This document shows, piece after piece, positions 19,762-28,777 of a DNA stretch of 64,000 bases (the stretch's first letter is position 1; the number at the start of each line of letters is the position of its first letter). The stretch is from positions 1 through 64,000 of the forward strand of contig LR990730.1 in assembly GCA_905142475.1 (NCBI GenBank). The letters run 5' to 3'. The notes beneath the pieces are model-generated. The model made no database searches and was not told the DNA's origin. It was given only the letters and a program-made list of their open reading frames with translations. The position numbers were made by a program, and so were the translations under genes. The stretch comes from Xanthomonas hydrangeae (GTDB lineage: Bacteria > Pseudomonadota > Gammaproteobacteria > Xanthomonadales > Xanthomonadaceae).

Positions 19762-20454
19762 ATGTTCGTCTCTCTCCCCTCCCGCAAGAAACCCACCCCG
19801 CGCTGGGCAGTGCCGTTGCTGTTCGCAACCGTGTGGCTGGCCTATCTGTGGTCGATCAGCCGGCCCGGCGAGGCACGCAATACGCTGTGGCTGGACTGGG
19901 GCGCGCTGTCCAGCGGCGTGTCCAACCTGGGCGACTGGTGGGCGACGCTGCGCGACGGCAGCGTGCTGCGGCTGTTCACCGCGCTGTTCCTGCATGCGGA
20001 CTGGTCGCACCTGCTCGGCAACCTGGTGTTCCTGCTGATCTTCGGGCTGCCGGCCGAGCGCATTCTCGGGCCGTGGCGCCTGCTGTTGCTGTTCCTGGTC
20101 GGCGGCGCGGCCTCCAATCTGGCGGCGATCTTCGCGATCGGCACGCCGGACCGGGTGATCATCGGCGCCTCGGGCGCGGTGTCGGCGTTGATCGGCACCT
20201 ATCTGGCGCTGTTTCCCGGCGCCAAGCTGGGCGTGGTGCTGCCGCTGGGCGTGTTTCTGGAATTCATCCGGGTGCCGGCGCCGTTGCTGATCGGGGTGTG
20301 GGCGATGCTGCAGGTGGTGTTCGCCTATATCGGCCCGGCGTTCGGCATGGTGGCGTGGTCGGCGCATATCGCCGGTTTCGTGTTCGGCATCGTCTATGGC
20401 CTCTACGTGCGCGCGGCGATCGCGCGGCGGCTGCGCAAGCGCCACGGGTTTTAA
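19762..20454 (+). CDS. Rhomboid-family intramembrane serine protease
   Basis: 230 residues with about six membrane helices. The catalytic Ser is in GASGA (Ser137) and the His partner in AHIAGF (His202); the HADWSHLLGN segment gives the conserved helix-2 His/Asn. These are all rhomboid hallmarks. Rhomboids cleave single-pass membrane proteins within the bilayer; the substrate here is unknown. It starts 218 bp from the divergent porin gene and is followed by the DUF1820 gene on the same strand. Confidence 0.92.
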   Translation: MFVSLPSRKKPTPRWAVPLLFATVWLAYLWSISRPGEARNTLWLDWGALSSGVSNLGDWWATLRDGSVLRLFTALFLHADWSHLLGNLVFLLIFGLPAERILGPWRLLLLFLVGGAASNLAAIFAIGTPDRVIIGASGAVSALIGTYLALFPGAKLGVVLPLGVFLEFIRVPAPLLIGVWAMLQVVFAYIGPAFGMVAWSAHIAGFVFGIVYGLYVRAAIARRLRKRHGF

Positions 20455-20552
20455 CGCGGCGAGCCACGCATGGTGGATGACCCGACGGCGCTGATGCAGG
20501 CGTTGCGTTCTGGCAGTGACCGGTTGCGCTGCCTCGGCCCTGCTGGCGCGCC

Positions 20553-20558
20553 TATAAT
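20553..20558 (+). promoter_or_regulatory. -10 element next to the DUF1820 start codon
   Basis: Consensus TATAAT ends only 7 bp before the ATG at 20566, so a transcript starting at the usual distance would have almost no leader. No ribosome-binding sequence is visible before this ATG. No good -35 was found at the ideal spacing. Confidence 0.5.
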
Positions 20559-20565
20559 CGCCGGC

Positions 20566-20886
20566 ATGGCCAAGCCTTTGTACAAAGTCACCTTCCTCAA
20601 TCATGGCAAGGTGTACGAGCTTTACGCGCGTGAGGTCACCAGCAGCCATCTGTGGGGCTTCAACCAGATCGGCGAGCTGGTGTTCGACGTGCACGACGGG
20701 TTGGTGGTGGATCCCACCGAAGAACGGTTGCGCGAAGAGTTCGGCAACACCAAGACGCTGCACCTGCCGATGCAGAGCATCGTGCGGATCGAAGAGGTCG
20801 AGAAGAAAGGCCAGTCGGTGATCCGTGATGCCACCACCGGCGACAAGGTGGTCACGCCGTTCCCGCTGCCGACCAAACCGCGCTGA
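20566..20886 (+). CDS. DUF1820-family protein
   Basis: 106 residues beginning MAKPLYKVTFLNHGKVYELYAREV, a soluble acidic protein with the conserved central part GFNQIGELVFDVHDGLVVDPTEERL. This is the DUF1820 family of gammaproteobacteria, without assigned function. An upstream in-frame ATG at 20470 would add 32 residues that do not fit the family and would start before the -10 element, so 20566 was chosen. Its stop overlaps the start of the next gene (TGATG), implying translational coupling. Confidence 0.85.
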   Translation: MAKPLYKVTFLNHGKVYELYAREVTSSHLWGFNQIGELVFDVHDGLVVDPTEERLREEFGNTKTLHLPMQSIVRIEEVEKKGQSVIRDATTGDKVVTPFPLPTKPR

Positions 20887-21872
20887 TGCGCATTCTGGTG
20901 CCCGACGATTACCAGGGCGCGGTCCGCCAGCTGCCCTGTTTGCAGCGGTTGCAAGGGCACGATGTACAGGTGCTGGGTGCGCTGGCCACCGATCCCAACG
21001 AATGGGCCGAGCGACTGGTGGAAGCCGATGCGCTGGTGCTGATTCGCGAGCGTACCCGCGTGGACGCCACATTGCTGCGGCGCTTGCCGCGGCTCAAGTT
21101 GATCAGCCAGACCGGCCGCATCGGCGCGCACGTGGACGTGGCCGCGTGCACCGAGTTCGGAGTGGCGGTGGCCGAAGGCGTCGGCTCGCCGGTGGCGCCG
21201 GCCGAGCTGACCTGGGCCTTGATCCTGTCGGCCAGCCGGCGGCTGACCGAGTACCAGCGCGCGCTGCATCAGGGCCGCTGGCAGGCGCTGGGTGATCCCG
21301 GGTTGGGGCGCGCGTTGCACGGGCGCACGCTGGGCATCTGGAGTTACGGGCGGATCGGCCAGCGCGTGGCCGGCTTCGGGCGTGCGTTCGGCATGCAGGT
21401 GCTGGTGTGGGGCGGCGAAGCCTCTTGCGCACAGGCCGCGCGCGATGGGTTCGAGATCGCCGACAGCCGCCATGCCTTGTTCGAACGCAGCGATGTGCTG
21501 TCGCTGCATCGGCGCCTGAGCGCGCAGACACGCCATCAGGTGACCGTGGACGATCTGGCGCGCATGCGCCGCGATGCCTTGCTGGTCAACACCAGCCGCG
21601 CCGAATTGATTGCGCCAGGTGCGCTGTTGGCCGCGTTGGACGCAGGCCGTCCGGCGCAGGCGGCGGTGGATGTGTTCGAACGTGAGCCGGTGCTGGATGC
21701 GCGCGATGCGTTGCTGCAGCACCCGCGCGTGTTGGCGACGCCGCATCTGGGCTATGTGGAACGCGACAGCTACGCGCTGTACTTCGAAGCGGCATTCGAC
21801 AATGTGCTGGCGTTTGCCGCAGGCACGCCGCGCAATCTGGTCAATCCCGAGGCGTTGGCGATTGCGCGATAG
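20886..21872 (+). CDS. D-isomer 2-hydroxyacid dehydrogenase family protein
   Basis: 328 residues with the Rossmann fold of the D-2-hydroxyacid/phosphoglycerate dehydrogenase family. The nucleotide-binding loop reads WSYGRIGQRVAGFG (family GxGxxG, slightly altered at its first Gly). The catalytic Arg lies in NTSRAELI, a Glu in FEREPVLD, and the His in TPHLGY. The substrate cannot be told from the sequence. It overlaps the DUF1820 stop by 1 bp and so is probably cotranslated with it. Confidence 0.88.
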   Translation: MRILVPDDYQGAVRQLPCLQRLQGHDVQVLGALATDPNEWAERLVEADALVLIRERTRVDATLLRRLPRLKLISQTGRIGAHVDVAACTEFGVAVAEGVGSPVAPAELTWALILSASRRLTEYQRALHQGRWQALGDPGLGRALHGRTLGIWSYGRIGQRVAGFGRAFGMQVLVWGGEASCAQAARDGFEIADSRHALFERSDVLSLHRRLSAQTRHQVTVDDLARMRRDALLVNTSRAELIAPGALLAALDAGRPAQAAVDVFEREPVLDARDALLQHPRVLATPHLGYVERDSYALYFEAAFDNVLAFAAGTPRNLVNPEALAIAR

Positions 21873-21916
21873 CGGCTGTTTGAAGTGAGTGATCGCTTGT
21901 TTTTCGGGAAGGCTTC

Positions 21917-21940
21917 TCGCGACCAGGGTCGCTCCTACAG
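21917..21940. repeat. REP-like element
   Basis: The sequence TCGCGACCAGGGTCGCTCCT, continuing ACAG, contains a short hairpin GCGAC/GTCGC followed by a GCTCCTACAG tail. REP-like units of this form are frequent in intergenic DNA of xanthomonads and pseudomonads (recalled). It sits 45 bp after the dehydrogenase stop. Confidence 0.55.
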
Positions 21941-22104
21941 AAGCATTCGCGCTGCGGCACGGCTCGTTGCATGACGTTACATCCGGTCAACGCTACGGTT
22001 GCCGGGTGATCGGGGTGTGCGCGCAGATGGCGTTGCAGTGCAAGCGCACATCGATCGCGCCGAGTGCGCAGCGGGTGTAGCTCACCCGCTGCGCCGTGTC
22101 CGGA

Positions 22105-23601
22105 TCACTTGACCGGTTCGGCCGGTTTGGGTTTTTCCGTAGGCGCGGTCGGTTCGGCTGGCGGCGCTGGCTTGGCTTTTTCTGCCGGTTCGGTGGGCTT
22201 GTCGGTGGGCTTGGGCTTGTCACCGGTCGCCGGACGCGCTGCTGCCGGCTTGGGTTCGGCCGCTGTCTTGGCGGCCTTGGCCTTCTGCGCGGCTTGGGCC
22301 TTGGCGGCCGAGCCGGGCTGCTTGAGTTCGGCCAATGCGGCGGCGATCGGGCCATCGCCCGGCAACACGTCGCCGGCGCTATAGCCCTCTTCGCCCTCGG
22401 CATCGCCGCGCAGATGACCGGGCAAGGTGGCTTCGCTGTAGTCGGTCAGGCTGGACGGCAGGTCGGCGTCGCCCGGTTGCGGTTCCGGGGTGAGCAGCAC
22501 TTCCGGCACGATGCCGCTGGCCTGGATCGACTTGCCGCTGGGCGTGTAATAGCGCGCGGTGGTCAGCTTGACCGAGTCGCCGTTGTCCAGCGGCAGCACG
22601 GTCTGCACCGAGCCCTTGCCGAAGGTGCGGCTGCCGATGATGCGCGCACGCTGGTTGTCGCGCAGCGCGCCGGCCAGCACTTCCGAGGCGCTGGCCGAGC
22701 CGGCGTCCACCAACACGATGACCGGCACGCCGCCGAGCAGATCGCCCGGGGTGGCGTCGAACTTGGCATCGCTGATGGAAATGCGCCCGCGGGTGCTGAC
22801 GATGTTGCCCTTGTCGAGCAGATCGTCGGCCACCTGCACCGCGGCGGTCAGCAGGCCGCCCGGATTGCTGCGCAGATCCAGCACCAGGCCGCGCAACTTG
22901 CCGCCGGCCTGCAGTTGCTTGAGGTTCTTCTGGAAGTCGGCACCGGTGTCGGCCTGGAAGGTGCTGATGCGGATATAGCCGTAGCCCGGTTCCAGCAGCT
23001 TGCTGCGCACGCTGGCCACACGGATGGTCTCGCGCTGCAGGGTGACGTCGAACGGCTTGGGCGTCTTGTCGCGCACGATGGTCAGCACGACCTTGCTGCC
23101 GGATTCGCCGCGCAGCGGCTCCATCGCCTTGCTGGCGTCGATCGGCTTGCCGTCGATGGCCACGATCACATCGCCGGCGCGGATGCCAGCGCGCGCGGCC
23201 GGGGTGTCGTCGATCGGCGCGATTACCTTGAGCGTGTTGTCCTGCTGCTGCAGCAATTCCACGCCGATGCCGTCGTAGGCGCCGGTGGCCTGTTCGTCGA
23301 AGGCCTCGGCGTCTTCCTTGTCGAAATAGGTGCTGTGCGGGTCCAGATCCGAGAGCAGACCACGCACGGCGGCATGCATCAGCTTCTTGTCTTCGACCGG
23401 ATCCACATACGCCTGCTTGACCGCGTTATAGACCGCCACGAAACGGCGGATCTCCTCCAGCGGCACCTTGGACACGGCGGCTTCATTGGCTTCCGGATCG
23501 TCCGCAGTGGCCTGGGCGGCGGCGGTGCCGGCCTTCTGTGCCCAACCGGGCGACGCGAACAAGGCCAGCGACAGGGCAACGGACAGGACAGCTACGCGCA
23601 T
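22105..23601 (-). CDS. ctp: S41-family C-terminal processing protease
   Basis: Periplasmic serine protease that trims proteins at their C-terminal end. With the start at 23601 (GGAG 7 bp upstream) it has 498 residues and a signal peptide MRVAVLSVALSLALFASPGWAQ. A PDZ domain lies at about 95-180, then the S41 protease domain with the Ser in GSASASEVLAG near 304 and the Lys in SRTFGKGSVQ near 329, the catalytic dyad. The tail (about 435-498) is rich in Lys, Pro and Ala and of low complexity. In many bacteria it lies next to envC, as here, with a common link to peptidoglycan remodelling. Confidence 0.94.
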   Translation of the reverse strand: MRVAVLSVALSLALFASPGWAQKAGTAAAQATADDPEANEAAVSKVPLEEIRRFVAVYNAVKQAYVDPVEDKKLMHAAVRGLLSDLDPHSTYFDKEDAEAFDEQATGAYDGIGVELLQQQDNTLKVIAPIDDTPAARAGIRAGDVIVAIDGKPIDASKAMEPLRGESGSKVVLTIVRDKTPKPFDVTLQRETIRVASVRSKLLEPGYGYIRISTFQADTGADFQKNLKQLQAGGKLRGLVLDLRSNPGGLLTAAVQVADDLLDKGNIVSTRGRISISDAKFDATPGDLLGGVPVIVLVDAGSASASEVLAGALRDNQRARIIGSRTFGKGSVQTVLPLDNGDSVKLTTARYYTPSGKSIQASGIVPEVLLTPEPQPGDADLPSSLTDYSEATLPGHLRGDAEGEEGYSAGDVLPGDGPIAAALAELKQPGSAAKAQAAQKAKAAKTAAEPKPAAARPATGDKPKPTDKPTEPAEKAKPAPPAEPTAPTEKPKPAEPVK

Positions 23602-23927
23602 GAAGCACTCCGGAAGAGAGAAGACGCCCCACAACGTGGCGCCGCCTGGATTATGCGCGAAGCAGCGATAAATCCGCGTTGAATTGCCGTTGCCTGCTGC
23701 ACCTGCGCAGATGCACGCGCGGTGGCGTCGCTGTGCGGTGCGCATCGTGCTGGCGATGACGCGGCCAGACGCGCTGCCGGGCACAGGCGACACCGCACCG
23801 GGAGCGCTCGCCCGATGGCTGCGCAAGCAGCTTGTCCCGGTTCCCTGAGTGGTCGCCTCAATGGTCGCTTCAACGCGATGCACGTCTGGTCACCGGGACG
23901 CGGCAGCGCGGCTCACCGCACCTGCAT
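23602..23927. other. Spacer between ctp and the envC-like gene
   Basis: 326 bp between two minus-strand genes. I find no gene, repeat or clear terminator here; it should contain the ctp promoter. Confidence 0.4.
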
Positions 23928-25334
23928 TCAGCGCCGCTGCAACCAGCTCGACGGATCCACCGGCTGCCCATTGCGACGCAGTTCGAAGTACAACGCCGGC
24001 ACGCCCTGCCCGCCCGAGCTGCCGACCTTGGCCACCGCCTCGCCGCGCTTGATCGATGCGCCGGCATCGCGCAACAGCGTGTCGTTGTGCGCGTACAGGC
24101 TCATGTAGCCGTTGCCATGGTCCACGATCAGGATCATGCCGTAGCCGGTCATCCAGTCGGAGAACACCACCGTGCCATCGGCCACGGCGCTGACGGTGCT
24201 GCCCTTGGGTGCGCCGATCAGTACGCCCTTGCTGGTATGGCCGTCCGGCAAGGTGGCGTTGAAGCGGGCCAGCAGGTTGCCCGACACCGGCCAGCTCAGC
24301 CCACCGACCTTGGGGGCCGGCGCGCTGGCGATGACCTTGGGCGGCGTCTTGCCCGGCCGGTCGGGACGATCGGTGCGATCGGTTTTGGCGCGCTTTGCCT
24401 GCGTGGCCGCTTCGGCAGCGGCGCGTTTGGCAGCCGCGCGGCGTTCGGCTTCGGCCTTGGCGGCGGCCGCGCGCAGATTGGCGAGCAGCTGCTCCAGCGA
24501 CTTGGCGTCCTGGCCCAGGGCTTTTTCGCGTTCGGCGCGTTGTTTGTAGCGATCGTCCAGCTGGGCGACGGTGACCGCCTGCTGCGAGCGATCCTTCTGC
24601 AGCGAAGAGGCTTGCGCTTTTTGCTGCGCACGCGCGCTATCCAGTGCCTGGCGTCGGCTGGCGATGTCCTGTTCCACTTTCGCCAAGGCCTGCAGCTGCG
24701 TGGTCAGTGCCTGGATGCGCTGCGCGCGCGCGTTCTGTACGTAGCGATGGTCGGCCAGCCGGCGCGTGGCATCGCCGACCGTGTCTTGCGACAACAGCAC
24801 CTTCAACGGCGCGTTGCGGCCGAGCTGATCGGCTGCGCGCAACAACGCTGCCAACTGCACGCGCTGGGTCTGCAGGCCGCGCTGCAACTGCGCGCGATCC
24901 TGCTGCAGTTTGCTCAGGTGCTGCTCCTGTTCGCGCATCGCCGATTCGGTCTCGCTCAATGCACGTGCGGTCTTGGCCACCTTTTCATCGGCCTGGCGCA
25001 GTTGCTGGGCGGCGGTGCCGCGCTTGCCTTCCAGTTCGCGCCGGTCGGCAGTGATGGTCTTCAATTCATCGCGTAGCTGCTGCAGTTTGCGCTCGGCCTC
25101 GCGCTGGCTTTGCGCGCTTGCACCGGCGCTGCCGAGCAGTGTGCAAGCCAGCATGGCCGCCGCCAGCCACGCGCGTGAGCGGCCGGTGGCGGGGGCAAGC
25201 GGCGGGCGCGAGCGCGGTGCGGGCGAAGGGGGCAACGAACGGTCCAGTGACTTCAGGCAGGTGCGCGATTGTAGCCAAGCATGGTGTGATCGCCGCCACG
25301 CCCCAGATAGCCGCCGCCGCGCGAGGTTCAGCAT
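23928..25334 (-). CDS. envC: EnvC-like murein hydrolase activator
   Basis: Periplasmic activator of cell-division amidases. It has a signal-like segment RSRAWLAAAMLACTLLGSAGASAQ, a long coiled coil (QSQREAERKLQQLRDELK onward for about 250 residues), then a Lys/Ala-rich hinge and a C-terminal LytM (M23) domain with YGMILIVDHGNGYMSLYAHN. The first zinc motif is degenerate (GHTSKGVLIGAPKG), as in EnvC, which activates amidases instead of cutting. The start is uncertain: the ATG at 25334 overlaps the divergent gene's start, and the signal peptide lies some 70 codons in, so a non-ATG start near 25200-25230 is plausible. Confidence 0.85.
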   Translation of the reverse strand: MLNLARRRLSGAWRRSHHAWLQSRTCLKSLDRSLPPSPAPRSRPPLAPATGRSRAWLAAAMLACTLLGSAGASAQSQREAERKLQQLRDELKTITADRRELEGKRGTAAQQLRQADEKVAKTARALSETESAMREQEQHLSKLQQDRAQLQRGLQTQRVQLAALLRAADQLGRNAPLKVLLSQDTVGDATRRLADHRYVQNARAQRIQALTTQLQALAKVEQDIASRRQALDSARAQQKAQASSLQKDRSQQAVTVAQLDDRYKQRAEREKALGQDAKSLEQLLANLRAAAAKAEAERRAAAKRAAAEAATQAKRAKTDRTDRPDRPGKTPPKVIASAPAPKVGGLSWPVSGNLLARFNATLPDGHTSKGVLIGAPKGSTVSAVADGTVVFSDWMTGYGMILIVDHGNGYMSLYAHNDTLLRDAGASIKRGEAVAKVGSSGGQGVPALYFELRRNGQPVDPSSWLQRR

Positions 25335-25989
25335 GAAGTCCCAGCATCTTCTCCTGATGGTGTCCCTGGTCTGCACGAGCGCCTGGGCCAACGAGGACAT
25401 CAGCAAGGTCAACGGCCGCATCAGCGCCGAGGCTGGCCAATCCTACGGCGCCCTGGACACCGTCAACGGCTCCATCGAAATCGGTGCCGGTGCGCAGACC
25501 AAGAGCGTGGAAACGGTCAACGGCAGCATCCAGATTGGCGAGCGCGCGCGCACCGGTGGCGTGTCCACCGTCAATGGCGCGATCGGCCTGGGCCAGAAAG
25601 TGGTGGTGTCCGGCGGGCTGGAGACGGTCAACGGCAGCATTCTGGTGGAGCGCGGCAGCCAGATCAGCGGCGGCGTGGAAACCGTCAACGGCAGCATCGG
25701 TCTGGTGGAAACCGAGCTCGGCAAGGGCATCGAGACCGTCAATGGCGATATCACCGTGGGAGTGGGCTCGCATGTGCATGGCGGGATCGAGGTCACCAAG
25801 CCCAATTTCAGTCTTTCGTTCAAGCCGTCGCGCAAGCCGCGGGTGGTGATCGGCCCCAATGCGGTGGTGGATGGGCAGCTGCAGTTCGAGCGCGAGGTCA
25901 ACCTGTATGTGCATCGCACCGCCAGGATCGGCGCGGTCACCGGCGCCACTGCGCGCAGTTTCGACAGCGACGTGGCGCCCAAGGACTGA
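25333..25989 (+). CDS. Exported protein with tandem VNGSI repeats, unknown function
   Basis: 218 residues with a signal peptide MKSQHLLLMVSLVCTSAWA. The mature part consists of about seven repeats of some 20-23 residues, each around a TVNGSI, TVNGAI or TVNGDI core with alternating Gly and hydrophobic residues. This pattern suggests a right-handed parallel beta-helix or a polymer-like fold, similar to DUF4097-type proteins. No catalytic motif is visible. Its start codon shares CATG with the most upstream possible ATG of the divergent envC-like gene. It is followed after 58 bp by the M28 peptidase gene. The function is unknown. Confidence 0.82.
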   Translation: MKSQHLLLMVSLVCTSAWANEDISKVNGRISAEAGQSYGALDTVNGSIEIGAGAQTKSVETVNGSIQIGERARTGGVSTVNGAIGLGQKVVVSGGLETVNGSILVERGSQISGGVETVNGSIGLVETELGKGIETVNGDITVGVGSHVHGGIEVTKPNFSLSFKPSRKPRVVIGPNAVVDGQLQFEREVNLYVHRTARIGAVTGATARSFDSDVAPKD

Positions 25990-26047
25990 CGCGCTCACCA
26001 CAGTCAACGCCTAGAATCGGGGGACCTTCGCCGCACGAGGAGTCCCG

Positions 26048-27841
26048 ATGCCCCGCAAGATCCTGTTGTGCCTGGCCGCGACGCTGGCCCTGGCCGGCTG
26101 CAAACGTGAGCCCGCCGACGCACCTGCCGCGCCCAGCGCGCAGACCCCGGCCGATACCGCACCCAGCGCACCGGTCAGCCGGCACGCGTTCTCGCCGGAG
26201 ATGACGACCGGCGACTTCGCCGAGTTGGTCAAGACACTGGCCTCGGACGATTTCGAAGGGCGCGGCCCGGGCACAGCGGGCGAAGAGAAGACCGTCACCT
26301 ATATCCGCGACCAGATGCAGCGCATCGGGCTGCAGCCGGGCAATGGCGATAGCTGGTTCCAGGACGTGCCGATGGTGGAAACCACCGCCGATGCAGCCAC
26401 CGCACCCAGCCTGCGCAGCGGCGATCAGACGCGCGCGCTGGCCTTCGGCACCGACATCGTGGTGGGCACGCGCACCGGCCAGGCCGAGGTCAAGCTGGAC
26501 AATAGCGAGCTGGTGTTCGTCGGCTACGGTGTGGATGCGCCCGAGCAGCAGTGGAACGATTACGCCGGCCAGGACTGGAAGGGCAAGACGGTGGTGATGT
26601 TCGTCAACGACCCCGGCTTCCACACCGGCGATGCCAAGCTGTTCGACGGCAAGCGCATGACGTACTACGGGCGCTGGACCTACAAGTTCGAAGAAGCCGC
26701 GCGCAAGGGTGCGGCTGCCGCGTTGATCGTGCACGACACGCCCGGCGCCAGCTACGGCTGGGATGTGGTGAAGAATTCCTGGGCCGGCCCGCAATACGAC
26801 CTGCCGGCCAAGGACGACACCGACCCGCGCCTGCCGGTGCAGGGCTGGATCAGCGCCGAGACCGCCAAGCAGTTGTTCGCCAACGCCGGCCTGGACCTGG
26901 CGCAGGCCTACAAGGACGCCAGCAAGCGCGGCTTCAAGCCGGTGCCGTTGAAGGCCAGCTGGTCGGTGGACCTGAAGAGCACCATCGCCGAAAAGACCTC
27001 GCGCAATGTGGTCGGCGTGCTGCCGGGCAGCAGCCACGCCGATGAGGCGGTGCTGTACATGGCGCATTGGGATCACCTGGGCAAGCATCCGGGCGAGAGC
27101 GGCGACAACATCTACAACGGCGCGGTGGACAACGCGACCGGCGTGGCCGGCATTCTGGAAATCGCCGATGCCTTCGCGCATCAGGACCCCAAGCCGGCGC
27201 GCTCGGTGGTGTTTGTGGCAGTGACGCTGGAGGAATCCGGTTTGCTCGGGTCCAAGTATTACGTGGCCAATCCGAGTTTCCCGCTGGACAAGATCGCTGC
27301 GGTGATCAACCTGGATGCGATGTCGGTGGCCGGGCGCGCGCGCGATGTCACCGTGGTGGGCATGGGCAGCTCGGAGCTGGAAGACATTCTCAAGCCGATC
27401 GCCGCGATGCAGGGCCGCACGCTGCACGCCGAGGCTACGCCACAGAGCGGCTCGTATTTCCGCTCGGATCATTTCAACTTCGCCAAGGCCGGTGTGCCGG
27501 CGCTGTACGCCGATGGCGGCGAAGACCTGCGCGAGGGCGGCACCGCTGCCGGACGTGCAGCCGCCGAAGACTATGGGCGCAATCGCTACCATGCCCCTGG
27601 CGATCAGTACGATGCGGCCACCTGGAAACTCGATGGCACCCTCGAAGATCTGCAGGCCGTGTATGGCGTGGGCAAGGAAGTCGCCGCCGGCGAGCGTTGG
27701 CCCAACTGGTATGCCGGCAATCCATTCAAGGCAGCGCGCGACCGCATGATGGTCGGCAAGCCGGTAGCGGATCCGCAGGCACCTGCTTCTGCTGCTGATG
27801 GCAAACAGGCCGATCGCAAGCAGGGAGCGCCGGCGCATTGA
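26048..27841 (+). CDS. M28-family metallopeptidase, lipoprotein
   Basis: 597 residues with a lipoprotein signal (lipobox ALAGC near residue 18). The C-terminal peptidase domain has the full M28 zinc set: His340 in AHWDH, Asp361 in VDNATG, Glu395/Glu396 in TLEESG, Asp423 in NLDAM and His475 in SDHFNF. An inserted PA-type domain (about 140-270) lies before it, as in larger aminopeptidases of this family. It likely releases N-terminal residues from peptides at the cell surface or in the periplasm; the specificity is unknown. A long hairpin after its stop separates it from the convergent PepSY-like gene. Confidence 0.92.
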   Translation: MPRKILLCLAATLALAGCKREPADAPAAPSAQTPADTAPSAPVSRHAFSPEMTTGDFAELVKTLASDDFEGRGPGTAGEEKTVTYIRDQMQRIGLQPGNGDSWFQDVPMVETTADAATAPSLRSGDQTRALAFGTDIVVGTRTGQAEVKLDNSELVFVGYGVDAPEQQWNDYAGQDWKGKTVVMFVNDPGFHTGDAKLFDGKRMTYYGRWTYKFEEAARKGAAAALIVHDTPGASYGWDVVKNSWAGPQYDLPAKDDTDPRLPVQGWISAETAKQLFANAGLDLAQAYKDASKRGFKPVPLKASWSVDLKSTIAEKTSRNVVGVLPGSSHADEAVLYMAHWDHLGKHPGESGDNIYNGAVDNATGVAGILEIADAFAHQDPKPARSVVFVAVTLEESGLLGSKYYVANPSFPLDKIAAVINLDAMSVAGRARDVTVVGMGSSELEDILKPIAAMQGRTLHAEATPQSGSYFRSDHFNFAKAGVPALYADGGEDLREGGTAAGRAAAEDYGRNRYHAPGDQYDAATWKLDGTLEDLQAVYGVGKEVAAGERWPNWYAGNPFKAARDRMMVGKPVADPQAPASAADGKQADRKQGAPAH

Positions 27842-27943
27842 GTACACAGAGTGCGCGCACGGCCTCAAGCACGCATGTGTGGAGTCGTGTTGCGATCGAT
27901 TGCGTGTGACAACAAGGCCGGCGCGCAGCCTGCGGTGTCAATC

Positions 27944-27971
27944 AACAGGGCCTCCAGTTGGAGGCCCTGTT
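27944..27971. terminator. Bidirectional hairpin between convergent genes
   Basis: A perfect 13-bp palindromic stem AACAGGGCCTCCA / TGGAGGCCCTGTT around GT, between the M28 peptidase stop (27841) and the end of the opposing gene (28036). It has no long T run. Confidence 0.65.
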
Positions 27972-28035
27972 CAGTGCTGCAGTGCTGCCCGGCCAACGTG
28001 CTCAAACACCACCACGCGATTGCGTCGGTGATGGA

Positions 28036-28485
28036 TCAGTCGTTGTCCACGCTGACTACGTGCCCATCTTCCGGATCGATGTGCAGGTCGACTTTCTGCC
28101 CGCCACGTTGCTCGGCGTCGGCCTTCCACAGGCCGTCCTTGAACTTGAGGTCGTGCACGTTGGAATAGCCATTGGTCGATAACGCCGCGCGGATATCCGC
28201 CTCGCTCAACTTGGAGGTGGTCTGGTCGCCGTACACGCGCCCGGTCACCGGGTCGATGCGCACATCCACATCCTTGCCATCGCCGCTACGCGCATCGGCG
28301 GTCCACACTCCGTGCTCGAACTTGACGTCGTGCACCTTGGTGTAACCCTTGCTGGTGAGCATGCTGGTGACTTCGGCGGACGTCAGCGCCTTGGCCGGCT
28401 TGCCGGCAGCGGCCTGAGCAAATGCGCCATGCGATGCCAGCGCGAGTGCGCCGATCAGCGCGGTCTTCATCAATTGATGTGCCAT
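28036..28485 (-). CDS. PepSY-like exported protein with two repeats
   Basis: 149 residues with a signal peptide ending GAFAQAAA. The mature part has two repeats of about 55 residues: the first with EVTSMLTSKGYTKVHDVKFEHGVW, the second with DIRAALSTNGYSNVHDLKFKDGLW, each followed by a V(D/H)xxIDPxxG strand. This is the PepSY-like fold, often an inhibitory or binding domain in the periplasm. The start at 28485 follows AGGAG 9 bp upstream; the in-frame ATG at 28470 is the alternative. The function is not known. Confidence 0.8.
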   Translation of the reverse strand: MAHQLMKTALIGALALASHGAFAQAAAGKPAKALTSAEVTSMLTSKGYTKVHDVKFEHGVWTADARSGDGKDVDVRIDPVTGRVYGDQTTSKLSEADIRAALSTNGYSNVHDLKFKDGLWKADAEQRGGQKVDLHIDPEDGHVVSVDND

Positions 28486-28742
28486 GAGACTGCTCCTGCA
28501 GTGAAGTGAGCCCATGCTGGACGCGCCGTCATCGCCATCGGGTGAAAAAACCGACGTCGCGGTGGTACGAGTTCAGGCAGCTGAAATGTTTGCACCGGTC
28601 TTCATTCGCCTTGCACGTGATGTTTACCTTCTGCAGGACGTGGCTGCAGTCATGCGCAAGGTCGTCGATGACGCGATCGGGATGGTTGCGCTGCGATTCG
28701 CACAGGAGCCAGAACGATGCATAGCCCGGACGGGCGCATAAA

Positions 28743-28768
28743 ATCGAGCCGCCTTGCGGCGGCTCGAT
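28743..28768 (-). terminator. Terminator of endoglucanase gene 1
   Basis: Perfect 11-bp stem ATCGAGCCGCC / GGCGGCTCGAT with a TTGC loop; on the minus strand it is followed by TTTT. It lies 9 bp from the end of the first GH5 gene. The same stem core ends the second GH5 gene at 30481-30500. Confidence 0.88.
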
Positions 28769-28777
28769 CCGATCACA

